From Bradyrhizobium sp. MOS003 (GTDB lineage Bacteria; Pseudomonadota; Alphaproteobacteria; Rhizobiales; Xanthobacteraceae): a stretch of 64,000 nt of DNA. The notes below the pieces were generated by a model. It saw only the letters and a program-made list of their open reading frames with translations, was not told the origin of the DNA and did no database searches. Every line of letters starts with the position of its first letter. Positions within the stretch are counted from its first letter, which is position 1. A program made the position numbers and the translations under genes. Below are positions 41,850-52,073 of the stretch, in pieces. The DNA lies in NCBI RefSeq assembly GCF_003020125.1, contig NZ_PYFW01000001.1, positions 1,860,001 through 1,924,000 on the forward strand, read 5' to 3'.

Positions 41850-42095
41850 TCAGACCCGTTTTATCAGCGAAAGGATGACGAGCACAATCACCGCGCCGAT
41901 GGTGGCGTCCACGATGGCGCCGACCGTGCCAGTTGCCAGCTGGATGTGCAGCTGGGGCAACACCCAGCTTGCGACCAGCGCGCCGATGATGCCGACGACG
42001 ATGTTGCCGATCAGTCCAAATCCCGCCCCGTGGACAATCTTGCCCGCAAGCCAGCCTGCGATCGCGCCAATGATGAGCGCTGCGACAATTCCCAT
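41850..42095 (-). CDS. GlsB/YeaQ/YmgE family stress-response membrane protein
   Basis: An 81-residue protein of three hydrophobic, glycine-rich helices: VAALIIGAIAGWLAGKIV, GLIGNIVVGIIGALVASWVL and AIVDATIGAVIVLVILSLI. This pattern and length are diagnostic of the transglycosylase-associated (GlsB/YeaQ) family induced by general stress; the molecular role is unclear. GGGGA precedes the ATG at 42095, preferred to the ATG five codons earlier. Lies between the MoxR and VWA genes. Confidence 0.88.
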   Translation of the reverse strand: MGIVAALIIGAIAGWLAGKIVHGAGFGLIGNIVVGIIGALVASWVLPQLHIQLATGTVGAIVDATIGAVIVLVILSLIKRV

Positions 42096-42218
42096 TGCAA
42101 ACGTCCCCAAAACAACCCCGTGAAGGCCCCAATTCTAGAGCAAAAAGCTTCCCGGTCCAGCGCCCCGCGGCGGTCTCCGCCCCTTGACGTTCGTCCCCCG
42201 ACGGGCAATCTGTCACCC

Positions 42219-43394
42219 ATGTTCCTGCAATTCTTCACTTCTCTGCGCGATGCGCAGGTCCCCGTGACGCTGCGCGAATACCTCACGCTGGTCGAGGCGC
42301 TCGACGCCGATCTGGCGGATTATTCGGTCGAGAATTTCTACTATCTGTCGCGCACCGCGCTGGTGAAGGACGAGCGCAACCTCGACAAGTTCGACCGCGT
42401 CTTCGGCACGGTGTTCAAGGGGCTGGAAAACCTGCTCGACGCCATGGAGAAGGCGGAGATCCCCGAGGAGTGGCTGAAGAAGCTCGCCGAAAAATACCTG
42501 ACGGAAGAAGAGAAGAAGCAGATCGAGGCCATGGGCTGGGACAAGCTCATGGAGACCTTGAAGAAGCGCCTCGAGGAGCAGAAAGGGCGGCACCAGGGCG
42601 GCTCGAAATGGATCGGCACCGCCGGCACCTCGCCGTTCGGCGCCCACGGCTACAATCCCGAGGGCGTGCGCATCGGCCAGGAGAAGAACCGCAACAACCG
42701 CGCCGTGAAGGTGTGGGACAAGCGCGAGTTCAAGGATCTCGACGGCAATGTCGAGCTCGGCATCCGCAACATCAAGGTGGCGCTGCGCCGCCTGCGCAAG
42801 TTTGCGCGCACCGGCGCGCCGGACGAACTCGATCTCGACACCACCATCCGCGAGACCGCCAATCACGGCTATCTCGACGTCCACATGCGCCCCGAGCGGC
42901 GCAATGCGGTGAAGCTGCTCGTGTTCTTCGACATCGGGGGCTCCATGGACATGCATATCGAGCAGGTCGAGGAGTTGTTCTCGGCGGCGAAGAGCGAGTT
43001 CAAGCACATGGAGTATTTCTACTTCCACAACTGCCTCTATGAAGGCGTGTGGAAGCAGAACAAGCGCCGCTTCACCGACCGCACCCCGACCTGGGACGTG
43101 CTGCATAAGTATCCGCACGACTACAAGATCGTGTTCGTCGGCGACGCCTCGATGTCGCCTTACGAGATCATGGTGCCCGGCGGCTCGGTCGAGCACGTCA
43201 ACGAGGAGCCGGGCTCGGTCTGGCTCGACCGCATCATCCGCACCTATCCGCATGCGGTGTGGCTGAACCCGGTCGCACAGAAGCACTGGGATTATTCGGA
43301 ATCCACCACCATCATCAAACGCATCTTCGCGAACCGGATGTATCCGATCACGATTGAAGGGCTGGAAGGTGCGATGAAGGAATTGACGCACTAG
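42219..43394 (+). CDS. VWA-domain protein (CoxE-like)
   Basis: A 391-residue protein of the CoxE-like VWA family that works with MoxR ATPases. The N-terminal helical region (1-150; LREYLTLVEALDADLADYSVENFYYLSRTALVKDE) precedes a VWA domain from about 225. The metal-site motif reads FFDIGGSMDMHIEQ, with Gly replacing the first Ser of DxSxS, and a later FVGDASMSPYEIM. No signal peptide, cytoplasmic. The 3' end is followed after 40 bp by a family D repeat. The MoxR gene at 40912-41754 is the natural partner but is transcribed divergently. Confidence 0.88.
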   Translation: MFLQFFTSLRDAQVPVTLREYLTLVEALDADLADYSVENFYYLSRTALVKDERNLDKFDRVFGTVFKGLENLLDAMEKAEIPEEWLKKLAEKYLTEEEKKQIEAMGWDKLMETLKKRLEEQKGRHQGGSKWIGTAGTSPFGAHGYNPEGVRIGQEKNRNNRAVKVWDKREFKDLDGNVELGIRNIKVALRRLRKFARTGAPDELDLDTTIRETANHGYLDVHMRPERRNAVKLLVFFDIGGSMDMHIEQVEELFSAAKSEFKHMEYFYFHNCLYEGVWKQNKRRFTDRTPTWDVLHKYPHDYKIVFVGDASMSPYEIMVPGGSVEHVNEEPGSVWLDRIIRTYPHAVWLNPVAQKHWDYSESTTIIKRIFANRMYPITIEGLEGAMKELTH

Positions 43395-43434
43395 CTTATG
43401 ACCAGCCCGGTGCGATCGGCAACGGAAGTGCGCT

Positions 43435-43557
43435 CCCTGTCCCGCTTGCGGGGGAGGGCTGGGGAGGGGGTGTCGCCGCGGGCGACGCTCCCCAAGAGGA
43501 GAGAGCCCCCACCCGCGTCGCTTCGCGCCGCGACCTCCCCCGCAAGCGGGAGAGGTT
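43435..43557. repeat. Dispersed palindromic repeat, family D, second copy
   Basis: CCTGTCCCGCTTGCGGGGGA at the left is matched by CCTCCCCCGCAAGCGGGAGA at the right, with GTCGCCGCGGGCGAC and CGCGTCGCTTCGCGCCGCG between. It lies just upstream of the rhodanese gene. Confidence 0.8.
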
Positions 43558-43619
43558 AGACCGAGTATGCGGCGAGTGAGTGCCGTACCAACAGCCATAA
43601 AATAACGAGGGAGAACCAT

Positions 43620-44033
43620 ATGCCCCAAAACATCACCCGCGGCATCAAGGCGCTGATCGACGAGGCCAATGCCGAGATCGAGACGCTCAACGCCAAGGAC
43701 GCCATCGAGATCTCCAAGAACGGCGACGTCGTCATCGTCGACATTCGCGACCCCCGCGAGATCGAGCGCGACGGCCGCATCCCCGGCGCGTTCGCCTGCA
43801 CCCGCGGCATGCTGGAATTCTGGATCGATCCGGAGAGCCCCTATGCCAAGCCGGTGTTCCAGGAGGACAAGAAGTTCGTGTTCCACTGCGCCGGGGGCTT
43901 ACGCTCCGCGCTCGCGGCCAAGACCGCGCAGGACATGGGCCTCAAGCCGGTCGCCCACATCGCCGGCGGCTACGCCGCCTGGCGCGATGCCGGCGGGCCG
44001 ACTGAACAGTGGGTGCCGAAGAAGAAGGGGTGA
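43620..44033 (+). CDS. Single-domain rhodanese-like sulfurtransferase
   Basis: A 137-residue rhodanese domain. It has VVIVDIRDPREIERDGRIPGAFACTRGMLEFW, the active-site loop HCAGGLRS with Cys90, and the ending VAHIAGGYAAWRDAGGP. The six-residue active-site loop size is that of sulfurtransferases rather than phosphatases. It moves sulfane sulfur between carriers in the cytoplasm. GAGGGAGAACCAT precedes the ATG. A two-domain sulfurtransferase gene follows 97 bp downstream across a small repeat, so the two may form a sulfur-handling unit. Confidence 0.9.
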   Translation: MPQNITRGIKALIDEANAEIETLNAKDAIEISKNGDVVIVDIRDPREIERDGRIPGAFACTRGMLEFWIDPESPYAKPVFQEDKKFVFHCAGGLRSALAAKTAQDMGLKPVAHIAGGYAAWRDAGGPTEQWVPKKKG

Positions 44034-44036
44034 AAC

Positions 44037-44112
44037 TTGTCACACGCGGGCTTGACCCGCGTGTCCATCATCTCAAGAAGGATGGATTGCCGGGTCAAGC
44101 CCGGCAATGACG
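44037..44112. repeat. Short palindromic repeat (family F-like)
   Basis: Two hairpins, CACGCGGGCTTGACCCGCGTG and GCCGGGTCAAGCCCGGC, are joined by CCATCATCTCAAGAAGGAT and bounded by GTCA and TGAC. Lies between the two sulfurtransferase genes. Confidence 0.7.
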
Positions 44113-44130
44113 ATTGGAGAGTACAGAAGC

Positions 44131-44988
44131 ATGACCACCGCCACCGACCCCCTCGTCTCCACCGAATGGCTCGCCGCCCATATCAACGACGCCAACGTCA
44201 AGGTCCTCGACGCCAGCTTCAAGCTCCCTGGCGTGCTGCCGCTGCCGAAGGACGATTATCTCGCCGCGCATCTGCCGGGCGCCGCGTTCTTCGACGTCGA
44301 TGCGGTGTCGGACCATTCCAACCCGCTGCCGCACATGTATCCGAGCGCCGAGCAGTTCGGCCGTGACATCGGCAATCTCGGGATCTCCAACGCCGACACC
44401 GTCGTGCTCTACGATGCCGGCGGCTGGGTCGCAGCGCCGCGCGCGTGGTGGATGTTCCTGGCCTTCGGCCATAACAACGTGCGCATCCTCAACGGCGGCT
44501 TGAAGAAGTGGCGCGCCGAAGGGCGAGCGGTCGAAGCCGGCGAGGTGAAGCCGAAACCCGCGAGCTTCAAGGCGAACTATGATTCAAAGCGCGTGCGCAG
44601 CATGCAACAGCTGATCGCCAACGTCGAAAGCCGTGCCGAGCAGGTGATCGACGCCCGCGCCGCCGACCGCTTCGAGGGCCGCGCGCCCGAGCCGCGGGCG
44701 GGAATCCGCTCCGGTCACATCCCCGGCGCCCGCAACGTGCCCTACAATCAACTGTTCGACCCCGCGACCGGCGAGATGAAGCCGCTCGAGGATCTGCGCG
44801 CTGCCTTCACCAGTGCCGGCGTCAAGCTCGATGCGCCGATCGTGACGAGCTGCGGCTCGGGCGTGTCGGCCGGCGTGCTGACGCTCGCACTGTATCGCCT
44901 GGGGATCACCGACACCGCGCTCTATGACGGCTCCTGGTCGGAATGGGGCCAGGAGGGCGGCCCGGCCATCGCGACCGGGGCGGCGTAA
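44131..44988 (+). CDS. sseA: 3-mercaptopyruvate sulfurtransferase
   Basis: A 285-residue tandem-rhodanese enzyme. The N-terminal domain (1-140; VKVLDASFKLP, LPGAAFFDVDAVSD, VVLYDAGGWVAAPRAWW) is non-catalytic. The C-terminal domain carries Cys241 in VTSCGSGVSA, the loop of mercaptopyruvate rather than thiosulfate sulfurtransferases. VIDARAADRFEGRAPEPRAGIRSGHIPGARNVPY is the typical linker. It transfers sulfur from 3-mercaptopyruvate to thiols or cyanide. GGAGAG precedes ATG 44131. An in-frame ATG eight codons upstream falls inside the repeat and is not preferred. Confidence 0.93.
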   Translation: MTTATDPLVSTEWLAAHINDANVKVLDASFKLPGVLPLPKDDYLAAHLPGAAFFDVDAVSDHSNPLPHMYPSAEQFGRDIGNLGISNADTVVLYDAGGWVAAPRAWWMFLAFGHNNVRILNGGLKKWRAEGRAVEAGEVKPKPASFKANYDSKRVRSMQQLIANVESRAEQVIDARAADRFEGRAPEPRAGIRSGHIPGARNVPYNQLFDPATGEMKPLEDLRAAFTSAGVKLDAPIVTSCGSGVSAGVLTLALYRLGITDTALYDGSWSEWGQEGGPAIATGAA

Positions 44989-45012
44989 ACGCAGTAGCTA
45001 AGACGACGGTGC

Positions 45013-45158
45013 GCCCCCTCGCCCCGCTTGCGGGGAGAGGGTTGGGTGAGGGGGAGTCTTCACGGGGACGGTGACAGTGGGAATCGCGGAGAGTCCCCCT
45101 CACCCGTAATCCGCGCTTGGCGCGAATTCCGGCCTCTCCCCGCAAGCGGGGAGAGGCG
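45013..45158. repeat. Dispersed palindromic repeat, family D, divergent third copy
   Basis: Left arm CCCCTCGCCCCGCTTGCGGG GAGAGG pairs with right arm CCTCTCCCCGCAAGCGGGGAGAGG. An inner pair is GGGTGAGGGGGAGTC and GAGTCCCCCTCACCC. A clear relative of the copies at 29928 and 43435. Confidence 0.8.
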
Positions 45159-45169
45159 AAGGAGGCGCG

Positions 45170-45976
45170 TCACCGCGTGCGCGGGGCGGTCGTCGCGAAG
45201 GTCTGTGGCTGGCCGAACGGATCGAGCTGCTGTTGCAACTGCTGAGGCGGCGGACGTCGCACCACGCGATGCCGCTTCTTGGCCTTCGCTTTGCGCTTGG
45301 TCGCCTTGTCGGCCTTGCTATCGGGCTTGCTCTCAGCCTTGCTCTCAGCCTTGGCCTTCGCCGGCGCATCCTTCACGGCCGTCGTCGCCGGCTCGTTCAG
45401 AGCGGCCAGCCTGGCCGAGGCGACGTCGAGTGCGGACGAGGTTAGCGCCGCACTGTCCGCCGGCGCCGGCTCGCCGACGGTCGCGGCGGGCTCGGGTGCG
45501 GGGATCGACGCCGTGGTGTCGGCCGGGGTGAGCGTATCGGCGGGTGCCGGCGCGGCGGCCTCTGTCGCCATCTCGGAGTTGGCGGGTTCGGCGCCCGGGA
45601 CGTCGGCCGGAGGTGTGGCAGCCGGAGGCTGAGCCTCGGTCGTCAGCGCGGCGATCTGCTCGGGCTCGCTTCCGGGCAGTCCAATGGTCGGCACCTGGTC
45701 TCGTAGTGACGGCTCGGGCTCGGCCGCTTCCGGCTCCGCGCGCAAGACCGCGAGCACCGGCTCGGGAGCTTGCGCGAACATCCGCTCCTGCGGGCCGTTC
45801 CGCCAGGAGGGGTTGCTGACATACTGCTCGTGGCTCGCCCGCAGCAGTGCGGCGGCGCCCAGACCGAACACCAGGATGGAGGTTGAGAGCAGGATCGCGG
45901 CAAACAGGAAGCGAAAGCCGGGAAGCATCGAAGGATTGCGAATTTCCGCCCCGGCGGCGAAGTAGCCAGGGCCCAT
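45170..45976 (-). CDS. Membrane-anchored Pro/Ala-rich protein with basic tail
   Basis: About 268 residues. One transmembrane helix near the N-terminus (LFAAILLSTSILVFGLGAAALL) is followed by a long low-complexity region rich in Ala, Pro and Glu. A strongly basic segment (SKADKATKRKAKAKKRHRVVRR) and a Gln-rich end come last. The layout suggests a periplasmic spacer attached to the inner membrane, ending in a domain that could bind anionic polymers. Start is uncertain among MGPGYFAAG (chosen), MLPGFRFLF at 45928 and an upstream frame to 46078; none has a clear ribosome binding site. Divergent from the L,D-transpeptidase. The 321-bp gap between them (45977-46297) shows no other gene. Confidence 0.6.
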   Translation of the reverse strand: MGPGYFAAGAEIRNPSMLPGFRFLFAAILLSTSILVFGLGAAALLRASHEQYVSNPSWRNGPQERMFAQAPEPVLAVLRAEPEAAEPEPSLRDQVPTIGLPGSEPEQIAALTTEAQPPAATPPADVPGAEPANSEMATEAAAPAPADTLTPADTTASIPAPEPAATVGEPAPADSAALTSSALDVASARLAALNEPATTAVKDAPAKAKAESKAESKPDSKADKATKRKAKAKKRHRVVRRPPPQQLQQQLDPFGQPQTFATTAPRTR

Positions 45977-46297
45977 GAGCCATCTGAACGCGGTGACGGT
46001 ACTGCTTTGCCGCGTTCGCCACGCGGGGATCGGGAATTCAAATGGGTGGCGAATCAGGCTGATTCGAACATACCGCAACGATTCCGAGCCGTTCCCTTAA
46101 ATTCGGAGGCGAAGACTGCGGCAATTGACGGCATGAGTTGATTTCCCGCTCCGTGATGCAACGGGGCAACGGTAGTCTTGCGGGATCACAAATCGGCAAG
46201 TCCTGCGCAAATAAGCCTGATATGTCTTGAATGTGCCGCTATCTTCGGCCATCTGGCCGTTGTCGGTCCTGACGGGCCCGGGGACACTGCAAGAGCG

Positions 46298-47509
46298 ATG
46301 ATGATCAAACATTTTCTGACGATATGCGCTGCCGCAACAGTCGCTGCGGCGGGAACCTCGCTCGCACAGGCTCAGAGCTATCCGGTCCAGCAGGCGCCGA
46401 GCTACGGCGCCCCGGCTGAATATCGGCCCGGCGACCGCGCGCCGAATTTCGACGCGCTGGACGATGACGACGATGCGATGCCGCACACGTCGCTGCCGCC
46501 GCCCGGCCCGGCCGACGATCCGCGCTATGGCCGCCCGGTCGGCGCTCCCCCGGTCTACTCGGCCGCGCCGCCGCAGGGTCCGGTGATGTCGCCGGATGAT
46601 CCGCGTTATGGCCGCCCGGCTGGCGCTCCGCCGGTCTATTCGGCCGCGCCGCCGCAGGGTCCCGTGATGTCGCCCGACGATCCCCGCTACGGCCGCCCCG
46701 CCGGTCCGCCGCCGGTGATCTACGCCAATCGGCCGGGCCAGCAGGGACAGGCTCCCGCCGGTGACGGCCTTCGTCCGCCGGAAGCCGTTGGTGGTCCCGC
46801 CGCGACCGGAACGGTTCAGGCCGGGCAGCCGCCTGTCGGTGCCGATGGCCGGCCGATGACGATGGCCGCGCTGCCCCCCGAGGAGCAGCCCGATGCTGCG
46901 CCGGTGCAGTTGCCGCCGAACCTGCGCCGCCAGGAGGTTTCGTTCCAGACCAAGGAGCCAGCCGGCACCCTCGTGGTCGATACGCCTAACACCTATCTCT
47001 ACTACGTGCTCGGAGGCGGCCGTGCGATCCGCTACGGCGTCCGCGTCGGCCGCGACGGCTTCACCTGGACCGGCGTCCAGAAGATCACCCGCAAGGCCGA
47101 GTGGCCGGATTGGCATCCGCCGACAGAGATGATCGAGCGCCAGCCCTATCTGCCGCGCTTCATGGCAGGCGGCCCCGGCAATCCGCTCGGCGCCCGCGCG
47201 ATGTATCTCGGCTCGACGGTCTATCGCATTCACGGCACCAACCAGCCATCGACCATCGGCAAGTTCGTCTCGTCCGGCTGCATCGGCATGCTGAACGAGG
47301 ACGTCTCGGACCTGTTCGATCGCGTCAAGGTCGGCACCCGCGTGGTGGTGATGCCGGGTGGCCCGCCGCCGGGAACGGCGACCGCTTCCGCTGCGCCGGC
47401 GCCGGGCGCTGCTCCCGGTCCCGCTCCGATGGCCGCTCAGGCCGGCCCGGTCCCGGGCACGCAGCCGACCGTGGTGCCGCCGCTGCCCGCGCCGGTCACC
47501 GTGCGCTGA
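46298..47509 (+). CDS. L,D-transpeptidase (YkuD family) with Pro-rich tandem repeats
   Basis: A 403-residue exported protein. A signal peptide (1-24, AQA) precedes a Pro/Gly/Tyr-rich region with three 27-residue repeats (about 73-142). The YkuD catalytic domain (about 215-352) has VVDTPNTYLYYVLGGGRAIRYGVRVGR, HGTNQPSTIG and SSGCIGM with catalytic Cys328. A Pro/Ala-rich tail follows. It would make 3-3 cross-links in peptidoglycan or anchor outer-membrane proteins. The family motif is normally SxGCIR; here the arginine is Gly, which may alter catalysis. I chose the first of two adjacent ATGs because the signal peptide starts there. Confidence 0.88.
   Translation: MMIKHFLTICAAATVAAAGTSLAQAQSYPVQQAPSYGAPAEYRPGDRAPNFDALDDDDDAMPHTSLPPPGPADDPRYGRPVGAPPVYSAAPPQGPVMSPDDPRYGRPAGAPPVYSAAPPQGPVMSPDDPRYGRPAGPPPVIYANRPGQQGQAPAGDGLRPPEAVGGPAATGTVQAGQPPVGADGRPMTMAALPPEEQPDAAPVQLPPNLRRQEVSFQTKEPAGTLVVDTPNTYLYYVLGGGRAIRYGVRVGRDGFTWTGVQKITRKAEWPDWHPPTEMIERQPYLPRFMAGGPGNPLGARAMYLGSTVYRIHGTNQPSTIGKFVSSGCIGMLNEDVSDLFDRVKVGTRVVVMPGGPPPGTATASAAPAPGAAPGPAPMAAQAGPVPGTQPTVVPPLPAPVTVR
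46514..46725 (+). repeat. In-frame 81-bp tandem repeat in the L,D-transpeptidase gene
   Basis: Two full units (46514-46594, 46595-46675) and a partial third encode DDPRYGRPxGAPPVYSAAPP QGPVMSP. Differences are mostly silent third-base changes, so the copies have been maintained at protein level. Confidence 0.85.
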
Positions 47510-47534
47510 GCGTCGACCGACAATTCAGAATTGC

Positions 47535-47565
47535 GAAGGGCGTGCCACCGGCGCGCCCTTCCTCG
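47535..47565. terminator. Hairpin between convergent genes
   Basis: GAAGGGCG and CGCCCTTC form an 8-bp stem with an 11-nt loop, followed by CTCGTTTC. Placed between the L,D-transpeptidase and 2-hydroxyacid dehydrogenase 3' ends. Confidence 0.45.
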
Positions 47566-47567
47566 TT

Positions 47568-48530
47568 TCAGGCCAGCTTGCGCGGCAGCTCACCGCCTCC
47601 GGTGAAGGCGTCGATCGCCTCGACCATCTGGCCGTAATGGATGCGCAGGCCGTCCTCGGTGGCGTAGCCGAGATGCGGCGTCAGCACGAGATTGTCGAGC
47701 TTGCGGAAGGGATGGTCGACCGGCAGCGGCTCGACTGCGAACACATCGATGCCGGCGCCCGCGATCTTGCGCTGCTGCAACGCTTCCAGCAGCGCCTGCT
47801 CGTCCACGATCGGCCCGCGCGCGGTGTTGACGAGAAAGGCTGTCGGCTTCATCCGCGCCAGATCGGCAGCGCCGACCAGCCCGCGCGAGCGCTCGCTCAG
47901 CACCACATGAATGGTGACGATATCGGCCTTGGCGAACAGCTCCTCCTTGGTGGCATATCCGACCCCGGCAGCCTCGCATTTCGCCGGCGTGAGGTTCGGG
48001 CTCCAGGCGATCACGTTCATGCCGAACGCCTTGGCGATCCCGGCCATCCTGCTGCCGAGCTTGCCGAGCCCGACGATGCCGAGCGTCATGCCCTCGATCT
48101 CGACGCCGGCAAAGGTCTGCCAAGGCTCGCCGGCATGCATGCGCGCGTTCTCGCGGCCGATGCCGCGGGTCAGCTCCAGGATCAGGCCCATGGTAAGCGG
48201 CGCCGTTGGATCGCGCGAATATTGCGTGCCTGCGACGGTGATGCCGCGCGCCTTCGCGGCTTCCATGTCGATCGCGGCATTGCGCATGCCTGAGGTGAGC
48301 AGCAGCTTCAGCTTGGGCAGCTTGTCGAACAGGCTCGTCGGGAATGCCGTCCGCTCGCGCATCGCGCAGATGATGTCGAAATCGGCCAGCGCGCTGGCCG
48401 CGGCCTGCCCGGAGGCGAAGGGATGGCTGAACACGGTGACATCGAGGCGGTCGGACAGTTTCTGCCAGTCAGCGACGTCGAGCGCGAGGTTGAAATAGTC
48501 GTCGAGAATTGCACAGCGCAGCCGGCTCAT
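47568..48530 (-). CDS. D-2-hydroxyacid dehydrogenase family protein
   Basis: A 320-residue NAD-dependent dehydrogenase. Nucleotide-binding motif GMTLGIVGLGKLGSRMAGIAKAFGM lies at about 146-170. Catalytic Arg is in LVNTARGPIVDEQALLEAL, Glu in DVFAVEPLPVDHPF and His in LVLTPHLGYATEDG. It is of the phosphoglycerate-dehydrogenase-like group. Substrate unknown, probably a 2-oxo acid. Stands alone. Confidence 0.9.
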   Translation of the reverse strand: MSRLRCAILDDYFNLALDVADWQKLSDRLDVTVFSHPFASGQAAASALADFDIICAMRERTAFPTSLFDKLPKLKLLLTSGMRNAAIDMEAAKARGITVAGTQYSRDPTAPLTMGLILELTRGIGRENARMHAGEPWQTFAGVEIEGMTLGIVGLGKLGSRMAGIAKAFGMNVIAWSPNLTPAKCEAAGVGYATKEELFAKADIVTIHVVLSERSRGLVGAADLARMKPTAFLVNTARGPIVDEQALLEALQQRKIAGAGIDVFAVEPLPVDHPFRKLDNLVLTPHLGYATEDGLRIHYGQMVEAIDAFTGGGELPRKLA

Positions 48531-48661
48531 CGGTGGTCATCCATAGCGAGAGGGGACGGCGCTGGGCGCGCGCCATCGTCGAAACCAGGCCATGGTTGCG
48601 CGCAATCAGGACAGCGCGCAAGCCGCTCGCGCCTTCAAAACTCCGATAGCAGGAGATGGGC

Positions 48662-48877
48662 TCAGAGGTCGCGGGGCTTCAGGCGGAACGGCGCGTTCAT
48701 GCCGTGCTTGGCGCGCCAGGCGGGGCCGGGGCCGCGCATGTAGTGCAGTTCGGGCCGGTAGGGATTGAAGGCGGTGGCGAAGAAGCGCTTGAAGAACCCC
48801 TTGATCTCCGAGCCGAGCGCAGAGGAGCTGCCGGCTTCGGCCGGAACAGGGAGTGAATGGGTGTCGATCAGAGCCAT
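48662..48877 (-). CDS. Small hypothetical protein (71 aa)
   Basis: A 71-residue protein with a flexible N-terminus, an amphipathic helix GSEIKGFFKRFFATAFNPYRPELHYM, and a basic end RAKHGMNAPFRLKPRDL. No signal peptide and no recognised family; the ATG lacks a strong ribosome binding site. It fills the gap between the dehydrogenase and ettA, where no better frame exists. Confidence 0.5.
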   Translation of the reverse strand: MALIDTHSLPVPAEAGSSSALGSEIKGFFKRFFATAFNPYRPELHYMRGPGPAWRAKHGMNAPFRLKPRDL

Positions 48878-49109
48878 GACGCTGTCTCGCTATGCTCTCG
48901 CTTGTTCTGAGCGGGTGGCGCTGTTGCCGCGCGAGACCGAGCATTCGGCCTGATTGATTAAAAGATGGTTTCAATTGTCCGGATCTGGCCCGGATGGTGT
49001 CCGTTCCGTATTCATCCGTGGTGAACGGACGGAAAACATTGCCCTTTGGGGGCGGGATCGCTACATCGGCGGCAGCAAATCTCCTCAAATTGAAGGTGTC
49101 ACGGGACCC

Positions 49110-50759
<1,650 letters not shown>

Positions 50760-50766
50760 TGTCGGC

Positions 50767-51993
50767 ATGATGCGGCGGGCGCTCATCGCTGCGGTGATCG
50801 TGGTCGCCTGCGGCTGGTCGTCCGCCCGCGCGGCCGATGCCGCCTTCACGCAGTTCATCGCCTCGCTCTGGCCGGAGGCGGAGGCTGAAGGCGTCTCGCG
50901 CAAGACGTTCGACGAACAGACGCGCGGGCTCGAGCCGGATTACAAGCTGCCTGACCTGATCCTGCCCGGCCGCCCCGCGCTAGGTGCGCCTTCGCAGGCC
51001 GAGTTCGTGCAGGTGCCGGCCGACTACGTCAAGGAAGCCTCGATCGCGCGGCTTGCCGGCGAGGGGCAACGGCTGCTGCAGAAATATCGCGCGTCGCTGA
51101 GCGAGATCGAGAACAAGTCCGGCGTGCCCGCGACCGTGATGCTCGCAATCTGGGGCCGCGAGACCGACTATGGCCGCTACACGCTACCTTACGATTTGGT
51201 TCGCGTGCTGGCGACGCAGGCCTATGTCGGGCGCCGCAAGGATCAATACCGCACCGAGTTCATCCTCGCGCTGAAGATCCTCAGTGAGGGCGTGGTGACG
51301 CGCAAGGACATGCGCTCGTCCTGGGCAGGTGCCACAGGGCTCACGCAGTTCCTGCCATCCGAATATTACAAGCACGGCGTCGATTTCGATCGGGATGGAC
51401 GCATCGACATCTGGCATTCGGTGCCGGATGCGTTGGCCTCGGCCGCGCAACAGCTCGTCAACAAGGGCTGGCAGAGCGGCGTGCGCTGGGCCTACGAGGT
51501 GCAGGCGCCGGCTAAAGTCGATTGCACCACCGGCGTGCCGGAGGTGACGAAGCCGATCGGACAGTGGCTGCGCGAAGGTTTCGTGCCGGTGCGCGGTCAG
51601 AAGCTCAGCGCCACCGAACAGGCGCAGCCGGCCTCGCTGCTGCAGCCGGAGGGCATCTACGGCCCGTCATTCCTGACCACGAAGAACTACTTCGTCATCA
51701 AGGAATACAATTTCTCCGACCTCTATGTGCTGTTCGTCGGGCACCTGGCCGACCGCATGACGAGCCCGCTGCCGTTCGCAATGCCCTGGGCGGCCTCGAA
51801 GCAATTGCGCACGAAAGACGTCGAGACGATGCAGCGTGGGCTTACGCGCGCCGGGCTCTACAAGGACAAGATCGACGGCAAGGCCGGCATGCAGACGCGC
51901 GCCGCGCTCGGCGCCTATCAGAAGTCGGCGGGCCTCAAGGTCGACTGCTGGCCGAGCGAAGAGGTGCTGCGCGCGATCCAGGCGGCGCGATAG
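50767..51993 (+). CDS. Lytic murein transglycosylase, MltB family, with peptidoglycan-binding domain
   Basis: A 408-residue exported enzyme. A signal peptide (1-22, ARA) is followed by the SLT_2 domain to about 325, with catalytic Glu132 in AIWGRETDYGRY. The family segments SSWAGATGLTQFLPSEYYKHGVDFDRDGR and SVPDALASAAQQLVNKGW are present. A C-terminal peptidoglycan-binding domain (343-405) follows: MQRGLTRAGLYKDKIDGKAGMQTRAALGAYQKSAGL. It cleaves glycan strands with 1,6-anhydro product formation in the periplasm. No lipobox, so it is soluble. Starts 7 bp after ettA and may be co-transcribed. Confidence 0.93.
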   Translation: MMRRALIAAVIVVACGWSSARAADAAFTQFIASLWPEAEAEGVSRKTFDEQTRGLEPDYKLPDLILPGRPALGAPSQAEFVQVPADYVKEASIARLAGEGQRLLQKYRASLSEIENKSGVPATVMLAIWGRETDYGRYTLPYDLVRVLATQAYVGRRKDQYRTEFILALKILSEGVVTRKDMRSSWAGATGLTQFLPSEYYKHGVDFDRDGRIDIWHSVPDALASAAQQLVNKGWQSGVRWAYEVQAPAKVDCTTGVPEVTKPIGQWLREGFVPVRGQKLSATEQAQPASLLQPEGIYGPSFLTTKNYFVIKEYNFSDLYVLFVGHLADRMTSPLPFAMPWAASKQLRTKDVETMQRGLTRAGLYKDKIDGKAGMQTRAALGAYQKSAGLKVDCWPSEEVLRAIQAAR

Positions 51994-52000
51994 CGCGAGA

Positions 52001-52038
52001 GCAAAGAAAAAGCCCGGCCGAGATGCTCGGCCGGGCTT
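52001..52038 (-). terminator. Rho-independent terminator for the 52074-52358 gene
   Basis: 12-bp perfect stem AAGCCCGGCCGA / TCGGCCGGGCTT with a 5-nt loop. On the minus strand it is followed by a T-rich run (complement of GCAAAGAAAA). It can also stop transcription from the transglycosylase gene. Confidence 0.75.
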
Positions 52039-52073
52039 CGATCGCGACGCTCACGAGCGCCGGTGCGATCGGA

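Noticed and set aside
40219..42123. 634-codon plus-strand open frame across the large repeat, MoxR and GlsB genes
   Set aside because: Its composition is shadow-like and it covers three unrelated elements. The minus-strand genes there have clear motifs and ribosome sites.
46514..46725. CRISPR-like tandem repeat
   Set aside because: The 81-bp units are directly adjacent without spacers, in frame inside a secreted protein and varying at third bases.
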